Part shown: positions 8,353 through 17,347 of the stretch, in pieces
How the letters are laid out: each line of letters opens with the position of its first letter
Position numbering within the stretch: position 1 is the first letter of the stretch
Origin: JAOUGY01 sp963825585
Lineage (GTDB): Bacteria > Actinomycetota > Acidimicrobiia > Spongiisociales > ZC4RG35
Direction of reading: 5' to 3'
Assembly (NCBI GenBank): GCA_963825585.1
Contig: CAWGTX010000010.1
Coordinates: 372,001-436,000 of the forward strand
DNA: 64,000 nucleotides
Made by a program: the position numbers and the translations under genes
Notes under the pieces: model-generated
Seen by the model: the letters and a program-made list of their open reading frames with translations, nothing else
Told to the model about the DNA's origin: nothing
Databases searched by the model: none

Positions 8353-10074
8353 ATGACCTGGCGCGAGCGCTTCACAGCACCGACGATCCGTCAGATCACC
8401 TGGGCCGAGCATGCTCCGCACCGGGTGGGGCTGGTTTCCACCGAGAGCGGGAGCGTGGCTGCGTGGTGGTGGGATCTCGAGACCGGCGAGCGTGGTGTGG
8501 CCTCGGGAGGTGGAGCGGGAGCCGAGGAAGTCCACGTGCTTCCCGACGGCTCGGGGGTGGTGTGGTGGCTCGACCCTACCGGTGACGAGCGGGGCCGGTG
8601 GATGATGACGCCGTTCGGCGGCGAGGCTCGCCCGTTGTTCCCGATGCTGGCGGACGGTTGGATGATGGGGATCTCGCTGGGCACGGTGCGGTCGGCGGTG
8701 GGACTGGCCGACGACACCGGCTATTCGATCTTCGTGGTCGAGGGCGAGCAGGCCAGCGAGGTGTACCGGAGCGCCGGCGCCGCCGGGGTGGGGCGCGAGT
8801 GGCCCCAGGGCGAAGGTGGTCTCTCGGGTGACGGGACCCTGCTGTGTATCCGTCACACCGAGACCGGGGACATGGTGCACTCGGCGCTGAGGGTCCTTCG
8901 AGCAAAGGATGGGACGAGGGTCGCCGACCAGGCCGATCCGGGATGTGCGGTGGTCCCGGTGGCATGGAACGGCCACCGCCTGGCGGTCATCCGTGAGATC
9001 TCGGGGTTCGAGCGGCCGTGGGTGTGGGACCTCGACACTGGGAGCCTCACCGAATGGGAGACCGACCTGACCGGGGCGGTGCGGCCGCTCGGCTGGGTGG
9101 GCGACCGACTGCTCCTGTTGCACGACCACGAGGCCACCCATCGGGTGCTGCTCAACGGTGCGGTGCTGTGGGAGGGAGGCACCGTGGAGTCGGCGGCGCC
9201 CCGACCCGACGGGTCGGTGTGGATGCTCGTCCACGACGGGGTGCATCCGCCCAGGGTGATCGACCAGACCGGCACCGAGGTACTCACACTGCCGACTCCT
9301 CCCCCACCGCCCGGGCGTCCGGCCGAGCCGTTCTGGTTCACCAACCCGTCGGGCGACCGGATCCAAGGATGGCTCACCCGGCCCGACGGCGAGGCACCCC
9401 ATCGGGCGATCGTCTCGGTGCACGGCGGTCCCGAGTACCACGACACCGACGGCTACGACCCCCGCCGCCTCGCCTACGTCGACGCCGGCTACGCCGTGGT
9501 GACCGTGAACTACCGCGGCTCCACCGGGTACGGCCGGGATCATCGGGACGTGCTGCGTGGCAACGTCGGGTTCCCCGAGTCCGAGGACGTCTGCGCCGCG
9601 GTCGACCATCTGGTGGCCGACGGCACCGTCGACCCCGCCCACGTGGTGCTGGAGGGGTGGTCGTGGGGTGGCTACCTGGCCACCCTCAACGCCGGGCTCA
9701 ACCCGGATCGGTGGCGGGCGGTGGTGGCGGGTATCCCGGTGGGCGACTCGGTGGCCGCCCACTACGAATGCGCCCCGGCCATCCGTCAGTGGGAGGTGGA
9801 GATCATGGGCGGCGACCCGATGCAGGTGCCCGACCTCTATCACGAACGCAACCCGATGACCTACGTCGAAGCCGTCACCGCCCCGATGCTGTTGATCGCC
9901 GGCGAGCATGACTCACGCTGTCCGCTCGGGCAGGTGATGGTCTACGCCCACGCCCTCCGGCGCCTCGGCCGGGACGTCACCGTTCACCTGTACCAGGGCG
10001 GCCACCACGCCACCGACGTCGGCGAGCAGGTTGAAATCACGGAACGGATCCTCGACTTCCTGGGTGGCAGGTAG
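8353..10074 (+). CDS. S9 family serine peptidase (prolyl oligopeptidase-like)
   Basis: A 573-residue protein with an N-terminal beta-propeller-like half and a C-terminal alpha/beta-hydrolase half. The nucleophile elbow GWSWGGY puts the catalytic Ser at residue 437; Asp520 (GEHDSRCP) and His551 or His552 (GGHHATD) complete the triad. The preceding VHGGPEYHD and NYRGSTGYGR are standard for S9 acylaminoacyl/oligopeptidases. The ATG at 8353 is chosen because MTWRERFTAPTIRQ starts the conserved part; longer upstream extensions overlap the lipoprotein gene. No signal peptide is seen, so it is probably a cytoplasmic peptide hydrolase. Confidence 0.87.
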   Translation: MTWRERFTAPTIRQITWAEHAPHRVGLVSTESGSVAAWWWDLETGERGVASGGGAGAEEVHVLPDGSGVVWWLDPTGDERGRWMMTPFGGEARPLFPMLADGWMMGISLGTVRSAVGLADDTGYSIFVVEGEQASEVYRSAGAAGVGREWPQGEGGLSGDGTLLCIRHTETGDMVHSALRVLRAKDGTRVADQADPGCAVVPVAWNGHRLAVIREISGFERPWVWDLDTGSLTEWETDLTGAVRPLGWVGDRLLLLHDHEATHRVLLNGAVLWEGGTVESAAPRPDGSVWMLVHDGVHPPRVIDQTGTEVLTLPTPPPPPGRPAEPFWFTNPSGDRIQGWLTRPDGEAPHRAIVSVHGGPEYHDTDGYDPRRLAYVDAGYAVVTVNYRGSTGYGRDHRDVLRGNVGFPESEDVCAAVDHLVADGTVDPAHVVLEGWSWGGYLATLNAGLNPDRWRAVVAGIPVGDSVAAHYECAPAIRQWEVEIMGGDPMQVPDLYHERNPMTYVEAVTAPMLLIAGEHDSRCPLGQVMVYAHALRRLGRDVTVHLYQGGHHATDVGEQVEITERILDFLGGR

Positions 10075-10205
10075 GTCGCCATGAGGCTGAAGACCCGGTG
10101 TCACCACCAGGAGGAACGCTGCCGGACCTGGCAGCGCCGACTCATGGCGAAACGAGCGAGGAGGCAGGCAAGGAACCGGGCAGATCTGCCGAACGTCCTA
10201 TCAGC

Positions 10206-11468
10206 ATGAGAGCTGCTGTCCCGCTCGTGGTGATCTTGTCGCTGGTAGCGGCGTGCGGGACTCCCGGCTCGGAACCCACCGAGCCGCCGGGGCCGTCGGC
10301 CGTGCCACCGCAACCTGCAGGAGCGGCGGTGCCGGTGAGCGCCGGAGTGCAGCGAGCCGCGGTCGAGACCGACGCTCCGGTCCGTGAACTCGCCGCCGGA
10401 TGGAACGATGCCGGCTTCGAGCTGCTCCGTCGGCTCCCGGCCGGCGACAACGTGGTGTTCAGCCCGGCATCGATCGGACATGCGTTGTTGATGGCGGCGG
10501 CCGCCGGGGACGAAACCACCCGTTCGGCGATCGAGTCGGCGTTCGGCCTGCCCGCTGGGTCGCATGAAGCCTGGAACAGCCTCGACGATGCCATCGCCGC
10601 CGGCCAGTCCGAACAGGTGACGGTGACGATCGCGGATCGAATCTGGCCTCGCATCGGGGTCGAACCCGATCAGCAGTGGGTCGACCTGCTGGCGGCCCAA
10701 CACGGCGCAGAGGTCGTTTCACTCGACTACGGGAACGAGCCCGAGCAGAGCCGCGACATCATCAACGACTGGGTGAGCGACCGTACCGAGGGGCTGATCC
10801 CCGAACTCCTCCCCGACGGCTTCATCGACCCGGCACGGACCCAGCTGGTGCTGACCGATACGGTCTACTTCGCCGCCGACTGGGCAAGACCGTTCGGTAA
10901 GTACGGCCCTGTCGACGGCACCTTCACCGCCCTCGACGGCACCGAGGTGAACGTATCGTTCATGCAGGAACTCGAACTCGATGATCGCCGAGGCACCGGT
11001 GACGGGTTCGTCGGGGCCGAGATCCCCTACGCCGGCAACGAGTACTCGATGTTGATCCTGGTCCCGGAGGCGGGCCGCTACGACGAGCTCATCGGCCGAC
11101 TCGACCAGGAACTGCTCGACGAGATCGACGCCACCTTCACGACCGGCCCCTACGAGCTCCTCATCCCCAAGTGGGACGACACCTACCAGATCGACCTGCT
11201 CGAATGGCTCGGTGAGATCGGAGCCGCCCCCGGCTCCTACCCGAAGATCACACCGGAGGCGGTCCTCGGCGCCGCGGTCCACGCCGCCGACATCACCGTC
11301 GACGAACAGGGCACCGTCGCCGCCGCAGCCACCGCGCTCGGTTTCGATGAGTCCGGCCCGGGCGAACCCAAGCTCACCGTCGCCGCCGACCGGCCGTTCA
11401 TTTATCTGATCCGACACCGTCAGTCCGGGCTGGTCCTGTTCGCCGGCCACGTCACCAACCCATCCTGA
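10206..11468 (+). CDS. lipoprotein serpin (serine protease inhibitor)
   Basis: A 420-residue serpin. The N-terminus has a lipobox, LVAAC, followed by a Pro/Glu-rich linker, so it should be tethered to the outer face of the membrane. Serpin hallmarks are present: NVVFSPASIGHALLMAAAAG, the breach motif VLTDTVYFAADWARPF, the reactive-loop hinge DEQGTVAAAATAL (about 366-378) and the C-terminal RPFIYLIRHRQSGLVLFAG. The small-residue hinge is intact, which argues for a real inhibitor rather than a non-inhibitory serpin. The P1 residue cannot be fixed by eye. The ATG at 10206 is chosen by the lipoprotein signal. It is convergent with the Rsm22-like gene. Confidence 0.9.
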   Translation: MRAAVPLVVILSLVAACGTPGSEPTEPPGPSAVPPQPAGAAVPVSAGVQRAAVETDAPVRELAAGWNDAGFELLRRLPAGDNVVFSPASIGHALLMAAAAGDETTRSAIESAFGLPAGSHEAWNSLDDAIAAGQSEQVTVTIADRIWPRIGVEPDQQWVDLLAAQHGAEVVSLDYGNEPEQSRDIINDWVSDRTEGLIPELLPDGFIDPARTQLVLTDTVYFAADWARPFGKYGPVDGTFTALDGTEVNVSFMQELELDDRRGTGDGFVGAEIPYAGNEYSMLILVPEAGRYDELIGRLDQELLDEIDATFTTGPYELLIPKWDDTYQIDLLEWLGEIGAAPGSYPKITPEAVLGAAVHAADITVDEQGTVAAAATALGFDESGPGEPKLTVAADRPFIYLIRHRQSGLVLFAGHVTNPS

Positions 11469-11505
11469 GCCCGGCACAGGCGTGGGCAGGATGCACGGGC
11501 GAGGA

Positions 11506-12477
11506 TCAGCCCGATTGCCCTTCCCGACCCTTCCACACGACGATCTCCTCTCCCTCCGCCTTCCACTCCGCGATGGCGTCGAGCCTGCCCTTCTTGGCCT
11601 GCCGGTACGGCTCGGGGTGGCGGCGTTTGGTGAGACGGCGTCCGTGGAGCCCCGAGTCGTCGCACCCGTAGACGAGCACATGCGGTTTGTGGACCCGGGG
11701 GCTGCCGACCAGGTGCATGGTGCCGGCGGGCAGCGCCGGCACGGGACGGCGATCCATCACCAAGAAGCTGAGGGGGGTGCTGTGGAGGTCGATACCCATC
11801 TCGGCCGAGAAGCGGGCCCAGCCGGGGTCGGCGAACACCTCCCAGGGTGCCCGGGCGAAGTGATGGCACCAGTCGCGTGTCTCGCCCTCGACCGCCATCG
11901 GACAGGCGTTCTGATGTGTGCACGGCGCCACCACGTTCAGATCGCCGATGAGGCGTTCGCGTGCCGCGATGAGGGCACGACTGGAGGCGTGGTCTCCCGG
12001 TTCCACCCACACCACGGCGGTGGCGCGGCGGGCGAGGTCGACCAGCCTGGTCAGCTCGACGTCGGGGAGCTCACCGATGACGTGGCTGATCAGCAGCGTG
12101 GCCGGATCCCCGTCGACCGCGCCCAGCACCAGATCCTCTGCCCGGGCCTTGGCTCTGGCGAAGGTGACCGCCTTGGTGGATCGATCCCAGCTGTCGAGGG
12201 CACCGCCGAAACGGGCCACGAACCGACGGCCGGCGATGCCGCTCCCACATGCCCAGTCGAGCACGATCCCCTCAGGAGGACGCCAGCCCCGCAGCTCCAG
12301 CTCGTCGAGCACGTGGTCCCACTTCCATCCGATTCGCTCACCGAACGTGCGGTCGTAGCTCTCCAGATCGGACTCCGACGTCCAGTACGAACCGGAACCG
12401 GCGGTGCCGTCGAGGAATCCGGCCCGGATGCTGCGGAGGGCGTCCCAGTCGATGCCGTTGAGGTCGAGCGCCGTCAT
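11506..12477 (-). CDS. small ribosomal subunit Rsm22 family methyltransferase-like protein
   Basis: A 323-residue protein with the Rsm22 (mitochondrial mS35/METTL17-like) layout. It has an SAM-type motif, VLDWACGSGIAGRRF (about 72-86), and the Cys signature C186-x5-C192-x11-C204 (CTHQNACP, DWCHHF), which binds an Fe-S cluster in characterised homologues. The basic C-terminus is typical. It probably acts in ribosome small-subunit maturation. The ATG at 12477 overlaps the end of the upstream serine-hydrolase gene by four bases (ATGA), so the two are co-transcribed. Confidence 0.78.
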   Translation of the reverse strand: MTALDLNGIDWDALRSIRAGFLDGTAGSGSYWTSESDLESYDRTFGERIGWKWDHVLDELELRGWRPPEGIVLDWACGSGIAGRRFVARFGGALDSWDRSTKAVTFARAKARAEDLVLGAVDGDPATLLISHVIGELPDVELTRLVDLARRATAVVWVEPGDHASSRALIAARERLIGDLNVVAPCTHQNACPMAVEGETRDWCHHFARAPWEVFADPGWARFSAEMGIDLHSTPLSFLVMDRRPVPALPAGTMHLVGSPRVHKPHVLVYGCDDSGLHGRRLTKRRHPEPYRQAKKGRLDAIAEWKAEGEEIVVWKGREGQSG

Positions 12478-13859
12478 TCGGCGCCGACGAGCAGGTCGCG
12501 GGCTCCGGCGAACACGAACACCGCTTCCAGCTCGTCGATCAATCCTCCGGCGTCGAGCACCGACCCGTTCATGACGAACACACGACCGTCAGGGGCGACG
12601 GTGAGCCATGCAACCGCCAACAGGCCCGGCTCGGAACCGCCCTTGAACGCCACCTCGTCCCACACGCCGGGGGCTGGGGCCACACCGGGGTTGGAGGTGA
12701 GGATCTCCCGGACGGTGTCGTCGCCATCGGCCCAGATGCCCGCGAACACGGTGCACATGTCGGCCGGCGAGGCGAACCACTCCAACGTGTCGGGTCTGAT
12801 CGGCTCATCGAGATCCTGGATGGGCAGGTCGGCGACGGTGATGTCGGAGATCTGCTCGAGGATGGCACGGCGGGCGTCGACATCACCCACCACGTACTGC
12901 TCACCCAGCCCAGCCGACGGGCCGACCTTGAGCGCCGTCAGTTCGCGGGTGGTGAGGAACGGCACGTTCAGTTCGGGCTCGGTGAGTCCGAGCTCGGGGA
13001 GGTGGGCCTCGATCCGCTCTCGCCCCAGCAGATCGATGATGTGGTCGGTGGCGGTGTTGTCGGAGATGGAGATCATGAGTTCGGCCACCTCCCGCACCGT
13101 CTTGACGGTCCCGTCGGCCTCATCCTGCAGGATTCCGGACGGAATCGACTTGAGCTCGTCACGGATCACGATCTCGTCATCCCAGGAGATGTCTCCAGCC
13201 GCGATCGCATCGGCCAGGGTCCCGAGCACGAACAGTTTGAACACCGACCCGAGTGGCATCGCCTCGTCGGCTGCAACCTCGGTGACGGGCACACATCGGC
13301 CGTCGACCACCTCGGCACCCAGCATGCGCAACGTGCCCAGGTCTTCCAACCGGGTGATGGCGTTCTCGAACGAGTCAGGGGTGGATGGCAGGTCTGCCGG
13401 TTGCACCAGCAACGTCTCGATGAGATATGGCTCGTCGGGCTGAACCGAAAGCGACACCTGCATGCGCTCGTCTCCGGCGGCGAGGATGCCCACCCCGCTC
13501 CCGGGCCCAGTCTCGGCGTAGCTCACAACGATCCAGTCGCCGGGCACCGCCTCGAGCTGATCGACGATCGGCTCGAACTGCGCCTCGAACGGCACCTGCA
13601 GGCGGAACACCTCGGCGAAGCGTTCGGCGTACACATCCGCCGACAGCGGACCCCCGTTGATGGTCCTCAGAAACCACTGGAGCTGGGCCTCCACCGGATC
13701 GTCCGAAACGGTCGGTGCGGAGGTGGTCGCCGGCACGGTGGTGGGCGCAGACGACGACCCGGTGGTTGCAGACGACCCGTCTCCACCCGTGCACGCCGCC
13801 GCGACCAGCGCCACCACAACGATCAGCGAGCATTTGTTCACACGATCAGTGTTGTGCAC
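12474..13859 (-). CDS. lipoprotein serine hydrolase, class A beta-lactamase-like
   Basis: A 461-residue protein. A lipobox, LVAAAC (Cys23), is followed by a Ser/Thr-rich linker. The penicilloyl-serine-transferase motifs are present: SVFK at 205-208 (SxxK), SDN at 266-268 and a KGG (KTG-like) near residue 400 (FKGGSEPG). An N-terminal region of about 100 residues before the catalytic domain resembles the NTF2-like cap seen in related cell-wall enzymes (inference). It may be a beta-lactamase or a peptidoglycan-related hydrolase; resistance cannot be claimed from sequence alone. It overlaps the downstream Rsm22-like gene. Confidence 0.8.
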   Translation of the reverse strand: MHNTDRVNKCSLIVVVALVAAACTGGDGSSATTGSSSAPTTVPATTSAPTVSDDPVEAQLQWFLRTINGGPLSADVYAERFAEVFRLQVPFEAQFEPIVDQLEAVPGDWIVVSYAETGPGSGVGILAAGDERMQVSLSVQPDEPYLIETLLVQPADLPSTPDSFENAITRLEDLGTLRMLGAEVVDGRCVPVTEVAADEAMPLGSVFKLFVLGTLADAIAAGDISWDDEIVIRDELKSIPSGILQDEADGTVKTVREVAELMISISDNTATDHIIDLLGRERIEAHLPELGLTEPELNVPFLTTRELTALKVGPSAGLGEQYVVGDVDARRAILEQISDITVADLPIQDLDEPIRPDTLEWFASPADMCTVFAGIWADGDDTVREILTSNPGVAPAPGVWDEVAFKGGSEPGLLAVAWLTVAPDGRVFVMNGSVLDAGGLIDELEAVFVFAGARDLLVGAE

Positions 13860-14132
13860 GTCGGATTGCTAAACCAATCGAAGGTCTCACCTCTCGCCCG
13901 TTGCATCTTCGGGTGGTGGCCTCAACCATCGACTCGCCATGAACGGACCCTGTTCTGTTTCGAGCTTTCCGAGAAACGTCGATGTTGGTCCTGTTCCCAA
14001 GCCTCCCGGGTTTCCAGCCTCGACTCCGGTTGGCTGTCTCGCTCTGATGATCCGACGGAACAGATTGGAGATATGCCGGGCGATTCGCGTCGATCTCGTT
14101 CGAGACTCTGTCCATCTGGGATACGCGTCTAG
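13860..14132. other. gap upstream of the insertion sequence
   Basis: This interval holds the promoter side of the serine-hydrolase gene and the left flank of the insertion sequence, ending in the CTAG target site (14129-14132). Base composition is less GC-rich than the surroundings. Short open frames exist, but none resembles a known protein. Confidence 0.5.
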
Positions 14133-15511
14133 CAGGGTGCTGAAAATCGCCTGCTCTGTCGGTTTCGCAGCTGGTGGGAGTGGAGACGCGCTGGTTTGTG
14201 GTGTTGGGACGTTCCCCGGCGTCGGGTGGTAGCCGATGGCGTTGCCTTGCTGGCCCGTGATCGGGTGTCTTGTGGCTGTCGATCGGCGGGGTGATGGCGC
14301 CGGCTTGGGGTGTTCAGGCGGTTGCGGCGTCGAGAGCGGCGATCCTGATGAGGTTGTAGACGCCTGCGGTCATCTTGAACCAGGCCCGGTTGCGGTCGGT
14401 GCCGATGTAGCGGAGTTTGTGGCCGCCGGCGATGGTCTTGATCCATCCGAACGGTTCCTCGACCCGGGCTCTGATCCGTTGCGACACCTGGTAGCCGGGA
14501 TGGCGGGTGGTCCGGTTGTCGATAGCCGAACGCCGGTTGGACGTGTTCTGAGCCACGTGCGGGGTGAATCCCAGGTTGCGGGCGTCGGTCACAAACCCTT
14601 TCGTGTCGTAGTTCTTGTCCCCGGCCACGGTCCGGCGTCGTTTCGACGGTCCCAACCGTTCGAGCATGTCGAGGGCGGTGGTTCGTTCGGCGTAGCCGTC
14701 GGCGATGCCCAGTTCGGCGTCGACGATCAACGCCGACCGGTTCTCGATCAACAGGTGCCCCGAGTAGCACAGTTCGGCGGCGGTGTTGAAACTCTTGCGA
14801 TACAACCTGGCGTCAGGATCGGTCGTGGAGGCGTGGGTCTGGTTGGACCGTTTCTTACCCTTCCAGTCCTTCTCGATGTTGCGGCCTCGACGGCGCCCAC
14901 CACCACCACCACCACCAGTTCCGGCGTCGGTGTCGCTGCTGGGGTTGTCGTCGGATCCGTCTTTGGGTTTGAAACTCTTGTGCGACGCCCACGCTTCCAA
15001 CAAGGTGCCGTCCACCGAGAAATGCTCCGACGAGACGTAGCGGCGGAGCTGGGCCTGGGCCACCACTGCCTGCAAGAACCGGTCGGCGATGTCATGGTCC
15101 AGCAGGCGTTGCCGGTTCTTGGTGAACGTCGTTGGGTCGAAGGCGCGGGCGTCGATTGGCATGTCCAGGAACCATTTGAACAACAGGTCGTAGTTCAACC
15201 GTTCACAGAACGCCCGTTCGGACCGGATCGAGTACAGGGCCATCAACACGGTCGCTTTCAACAGGGTCTCGGGCGGGACCGAACGCCGGCCCGTCGTCGC
15301 ATACATGGCGTCGAAGCTGCCGTCGAGATCGGCCAGCACGACATCGACCAGACGTCGGATCCGGCGGATCGGATGATCAGCCGGGATCAACTCGTCAGGG
15401 CTCAACGACACCAACATCGCCATCTGAGGATCAACAGGGCCACGCATCCGCGCAGTCTGCCGCGCCCACACCCCGAACGCGAGCACTCAACCCGAGTTTT
15501 TCAGCACCCTG
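14133..15511 (-). mobile_element. insertion sequence with DDE transposase (IS5/IS1182-like), CTAG target duplication
   Basis: A complete 1379-bp element. Its ends are inverted repeats, CAGGGTGCTGAAAA (14133-14146) and its complement TTTTCAGCACCCTG (15498-15511), flanked on both sides by CTAG (14129-14132 and 15512-15515). CTAG is the natural reading of a 4-bp target duplication. The transposase gene fills almost the whole element and is uninterrupted. The element sits 4 bp past the stop codon of the neighbouring membrane-protein gene, so it broke no recognisable coding region. Confidence 0.9.
14314..15447 (-). CDS. IS5/IS1182-family DDE transposase
   Basis: The N-terminal DUF772-like part reads SLSPDELIPADHPIRRIRRL and PPETLLKATVLMALYSIRSERAFCERLNYDLLFKWFLDM. 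Then come FTKNRQRLL, the first catalytic Asp in HFSVDGTLLEAWASHKSF, a Gly/Arg-rich linker, the second Asp in VAGDKNYDTKGFV, and the final Glu region VEEPFGWIKTIAGG. All three catalytic regions are present, so it may be active. The start is taken at MRGPVDPQMAM (15447); the frame stays open 39 bases further upstream. Confidence 0.9.
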   Translation of the reverse strand: MRGPVDPQMAMLVSLSPDELIPADHPIRRIRRLVDVVLADLDGSFDAMYATTGRRSVPPETLLKATVLMALYSIRSERAFCERLNYDLLFKWFLDMPIDARAFDPTTFTKNRQRLLDHDIADRFLQAVVAQAQLRRYVSSEHFSVDGTLLEAWASHKSFKPKDGSDDNPSSDTDAGTGGGGGGGRRRGRNIEKDWKGKKRSNQTHASTTDPDARLYRKSFNTAAELCYSGHLLIENRSALIVDAELGIADGYAERTTALDMLERLGPSKRRRTVAGDKNYDTKGFVTDARNLGFTPHVAQNTSNRRSAIDNRTTRHPGYQVSQRIRARVEEPFGWIKTIAGGHKLRYIGTDRNRAWFKMTAGVYNLIRIAALDAATA

Positions 15512-15519
15512 CTAGTCGC

Positions 15520-16731
15520 TCAGGGGAGGATGGCGTCGAGGATGCGTTCCGCGTACACCTCGCCGAACACGGCCACCACGAACATTATGGTGGGGACGAT
15601 CAGCCCCACCGAGGCGCGGATGAGGGTGTGGGTGGCGGTGGGGGTGGTTGGGGCGTCCCGCATCATGTTGTGGAGGTCGATGAGACCTCGAACGAGCTCT
15701 GACTCCTGAAGCGACAGGTCGGCGTGGCGCGGTTCGAAGGTTTCGATACGGTGTCGCAGCCCCTCGAGTCGCTGGTTGCGGGCCCGCTGGACGATCTTCT
15801 CGATGCTGGCACGGTGGCCGAGCGTCGACCCGATGGCGGTGAGGTAGCCGAGGATGATGAACCCCACCGCCACAGGTAGCACCAGCAGCGACTCCCACGA
15901 CACGAGGACCAACGCCAACACCAGATAGACGGTCATCCAGATGCCGGTTGCGAACCCGAGTAGGTTCGTCATCCGCACCGCCTTCTGGACTTCGGGCGAG
16001 TCGATCGGACTCGGCCAGAACAGGTGGTGGTCGTACCTGGCTTCGCGAGCCATGACCACCCAGCCGATGGGGTTGACGGCTACCGCTCCGAAGTCGTAGA
16101 GCAGGAGCGCCAACAGGACGATGCTTCCGGCCGGCAGCTCGCTGATGGCGGTTGGAGCGATCAGCCAGCAGGCCCCCAGCATGATGGCAGCCACCGCCAC
16201 CCCCACGCCCGCCGCCACCGGCAACCGAACCCAGCGTCGGGTGAAATGGGCCAGGTCCCGCAGGTCGGACTCCCGCACGATGGTCGGGAGCAGCGCACAC
16301 CAGTCCTCCGTCATCCGCCGAATACTCGGTCCCGGTGGGACGTCGAGCGGCGGCGTCCTCAGCGGTTGCGTGGCGTCCCACAAGCCCCAGAACACGAGGA
16401 CCGGCGTCCAGCGGCCCCAAGGAATCTCAGCCCAATCCCCAGCCAGGGCGGTGGCGAGAAGCGCAACAGCCAGCCTGATGCCGACCCCCGTCAGCCCCGC
16501 CAGCACTCCGGCTGCCGCACTCAGCGGTGCCAGCCCGAGTCGCCGCCGCATCTGATCTTCCAGGCGTGGAAACAGAAATATCAGGTCCGAACCCAATCGT
16601 CTGCGGACCTCCTCCACATGACCGTCGAACTCTGTGCTCCGCCCGGTGGGCTTTTCGTGTTGAGCCTCGATCGGCGGCACGGGCTGGCCCGGCTCCAGGA
16701 GCGTGCCTGCACTCATCACGGTGCTCCCCAA
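15520..16731 (-). CDS. multi-pass membrane protein of unknown function
   Basis: A 403-residue protein with a polar N-terminal part (about 80 residues), then four to six hydrophobic segments (for example LAVALLATALAG, VAAIMLGACWLIAP, GSIVLLALLLYDFGAVAV, TVYLVLALVLVSWESLLVLP, VGLIVPTIMFVVAVFG). A predicted cytoplasmic helix (about 300-360) separates the last one. No family is recognised. The insertion sequence lies 4 bp beyond its stop codon, so the gene is intact but its terminator region has been displaced. Confidence 0.65.
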   Translation of the reverse strand: MGSTVMSAGTLLEPGQPVPPIEAQHEKPTGRSTEFDGHVEEVRRRLGSDLIFLFPRLEDQMRRRLGLAPLSAAAGVLAGLTGVGIRLAVALLATALAGDWAEIPWGRWTPVLVFWGLWDATQPLRTPPLDVPPGPSIRRMTEDWCALLPTIVRESDLRDLAHFTRRWVRLPVAAGVGVAVAAIMLGACWLIAPTAISELPAGSIVLLALLLYDFGAVAVNPIGWVVMAREARYDHHLFWPSPIDSPEVQKAVRMTNLLGFATGIWMTVYLVLALVLVSWESLLVLPVAVGFIILGYLTAIGSTLGHRASIEKIVQRARNQRLEGLRHRIETFEPRHADLSLQESELVRGLIDLHNMMRDAPTTPTATHTLIRASVGLIVPTIMFVVAVFGEVYAERILDAILP

Positions 16732-17347
16732 TACTCCGACCTGGAGTGTGTCATCCGCGTCCCTGGGAAAGCTGCAGCATCGTTGTCACGAGGTACCTCT
16801 GAGCCACTCCCGAGCCATCTCACATGGAGTGTCTGACGCAGCGCGCAGCCAAAGCGTCGGTTCAATTCGCTCTATCCGACCAGAGGAACAGGACCCAAAT
16901 CCCCGGCGCTCGACATAGCCTCCCATCGCCTGCTGGCACCCACCGACGCTTCAGACGGGCAGACGTGGAAGCACACCGGGTCGGCTCGATCCGCATCACC
17001 CGGGACCACCGCCGCAGCCTGTGGCTCGCACGTGCGGTCACCGTCACCGACCGCGACACCCATCTCGCCACCGCCCGAGACAACCTCACCGCCCTCCGAT
17101 CAACGGCGCGTGGCCGCGCCGTCACCTGGGTCAACGAATGGGACCGCCTCCTGGGGTGGCCGCTCCACGGACTGCTCGACGCTCTCACCACCTGGTCGAC
17201 GTGGCCGTCCTCACCGAGCGTCCCCAGACATGCGAGGTCCCTCCCGCCCAGACACGCCGCATGCTCCGATCTCTCCAGCGATGAAGCGCCCCGACGGCAC
17301 CGGACGCGTCCAACTCGCAGGGCCGCAATTCGCCCGCCGCTGTTCGC
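16732..17347. other. 615-bp region without an intact gene
   Basis: Between the divergently oriented membrane-protein start and the response-regulator stop there is no complete gene. A degenerate coding remnant is visible at about 16964-17284 (listed separately). The remainder shows nothing recognisable. Confidence 0.45.
16964..17284 (+). pseudogene. decayed small actinobacterial protein
   Basis: One frame reads RRADVEAHRVGSIRITRDHR, then SLWLARAVTVTDRDTHLATA, then WVNEWDRLLGWPLHGLLDAL, which has the composition and helix pattern of a real protein. A second frame then reads VLTERP and ends QTRRMLRSLQR before a stop at 17284. The join needs at least one indel, and no good start codon or ribosome site precedes it. 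I read it as a decayed gene of unknown function; it may be chance. Confidence 0.35.

Noticed and set aside
8260..9909. A 549-codon open frame on the minus strand
   Set aside because: Antisense to the S9 peptidase; His/Gly/Arg-rich and without motifs.
11482..13443. A 653-codon open frame on the plus strand
   Set aside because: Antisense to the Rsm22-like and serine-hydrolase genes, both of which show clear motifs.
12474..13859. Antibiotic-resistance beta-lactamase
   Set aside because: The SxxK, SDN and KGG motifs fit the fold, but the lipoprotein form and N-terminal extension do not allow a resistance claim from sequence alone.
13846..14115. An 89-codon frame left of the insertion sequence
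   Set aside because: Composition is not protein-like, there is no ribosome site, and it overlaps the serine-hydrolase promoter region.
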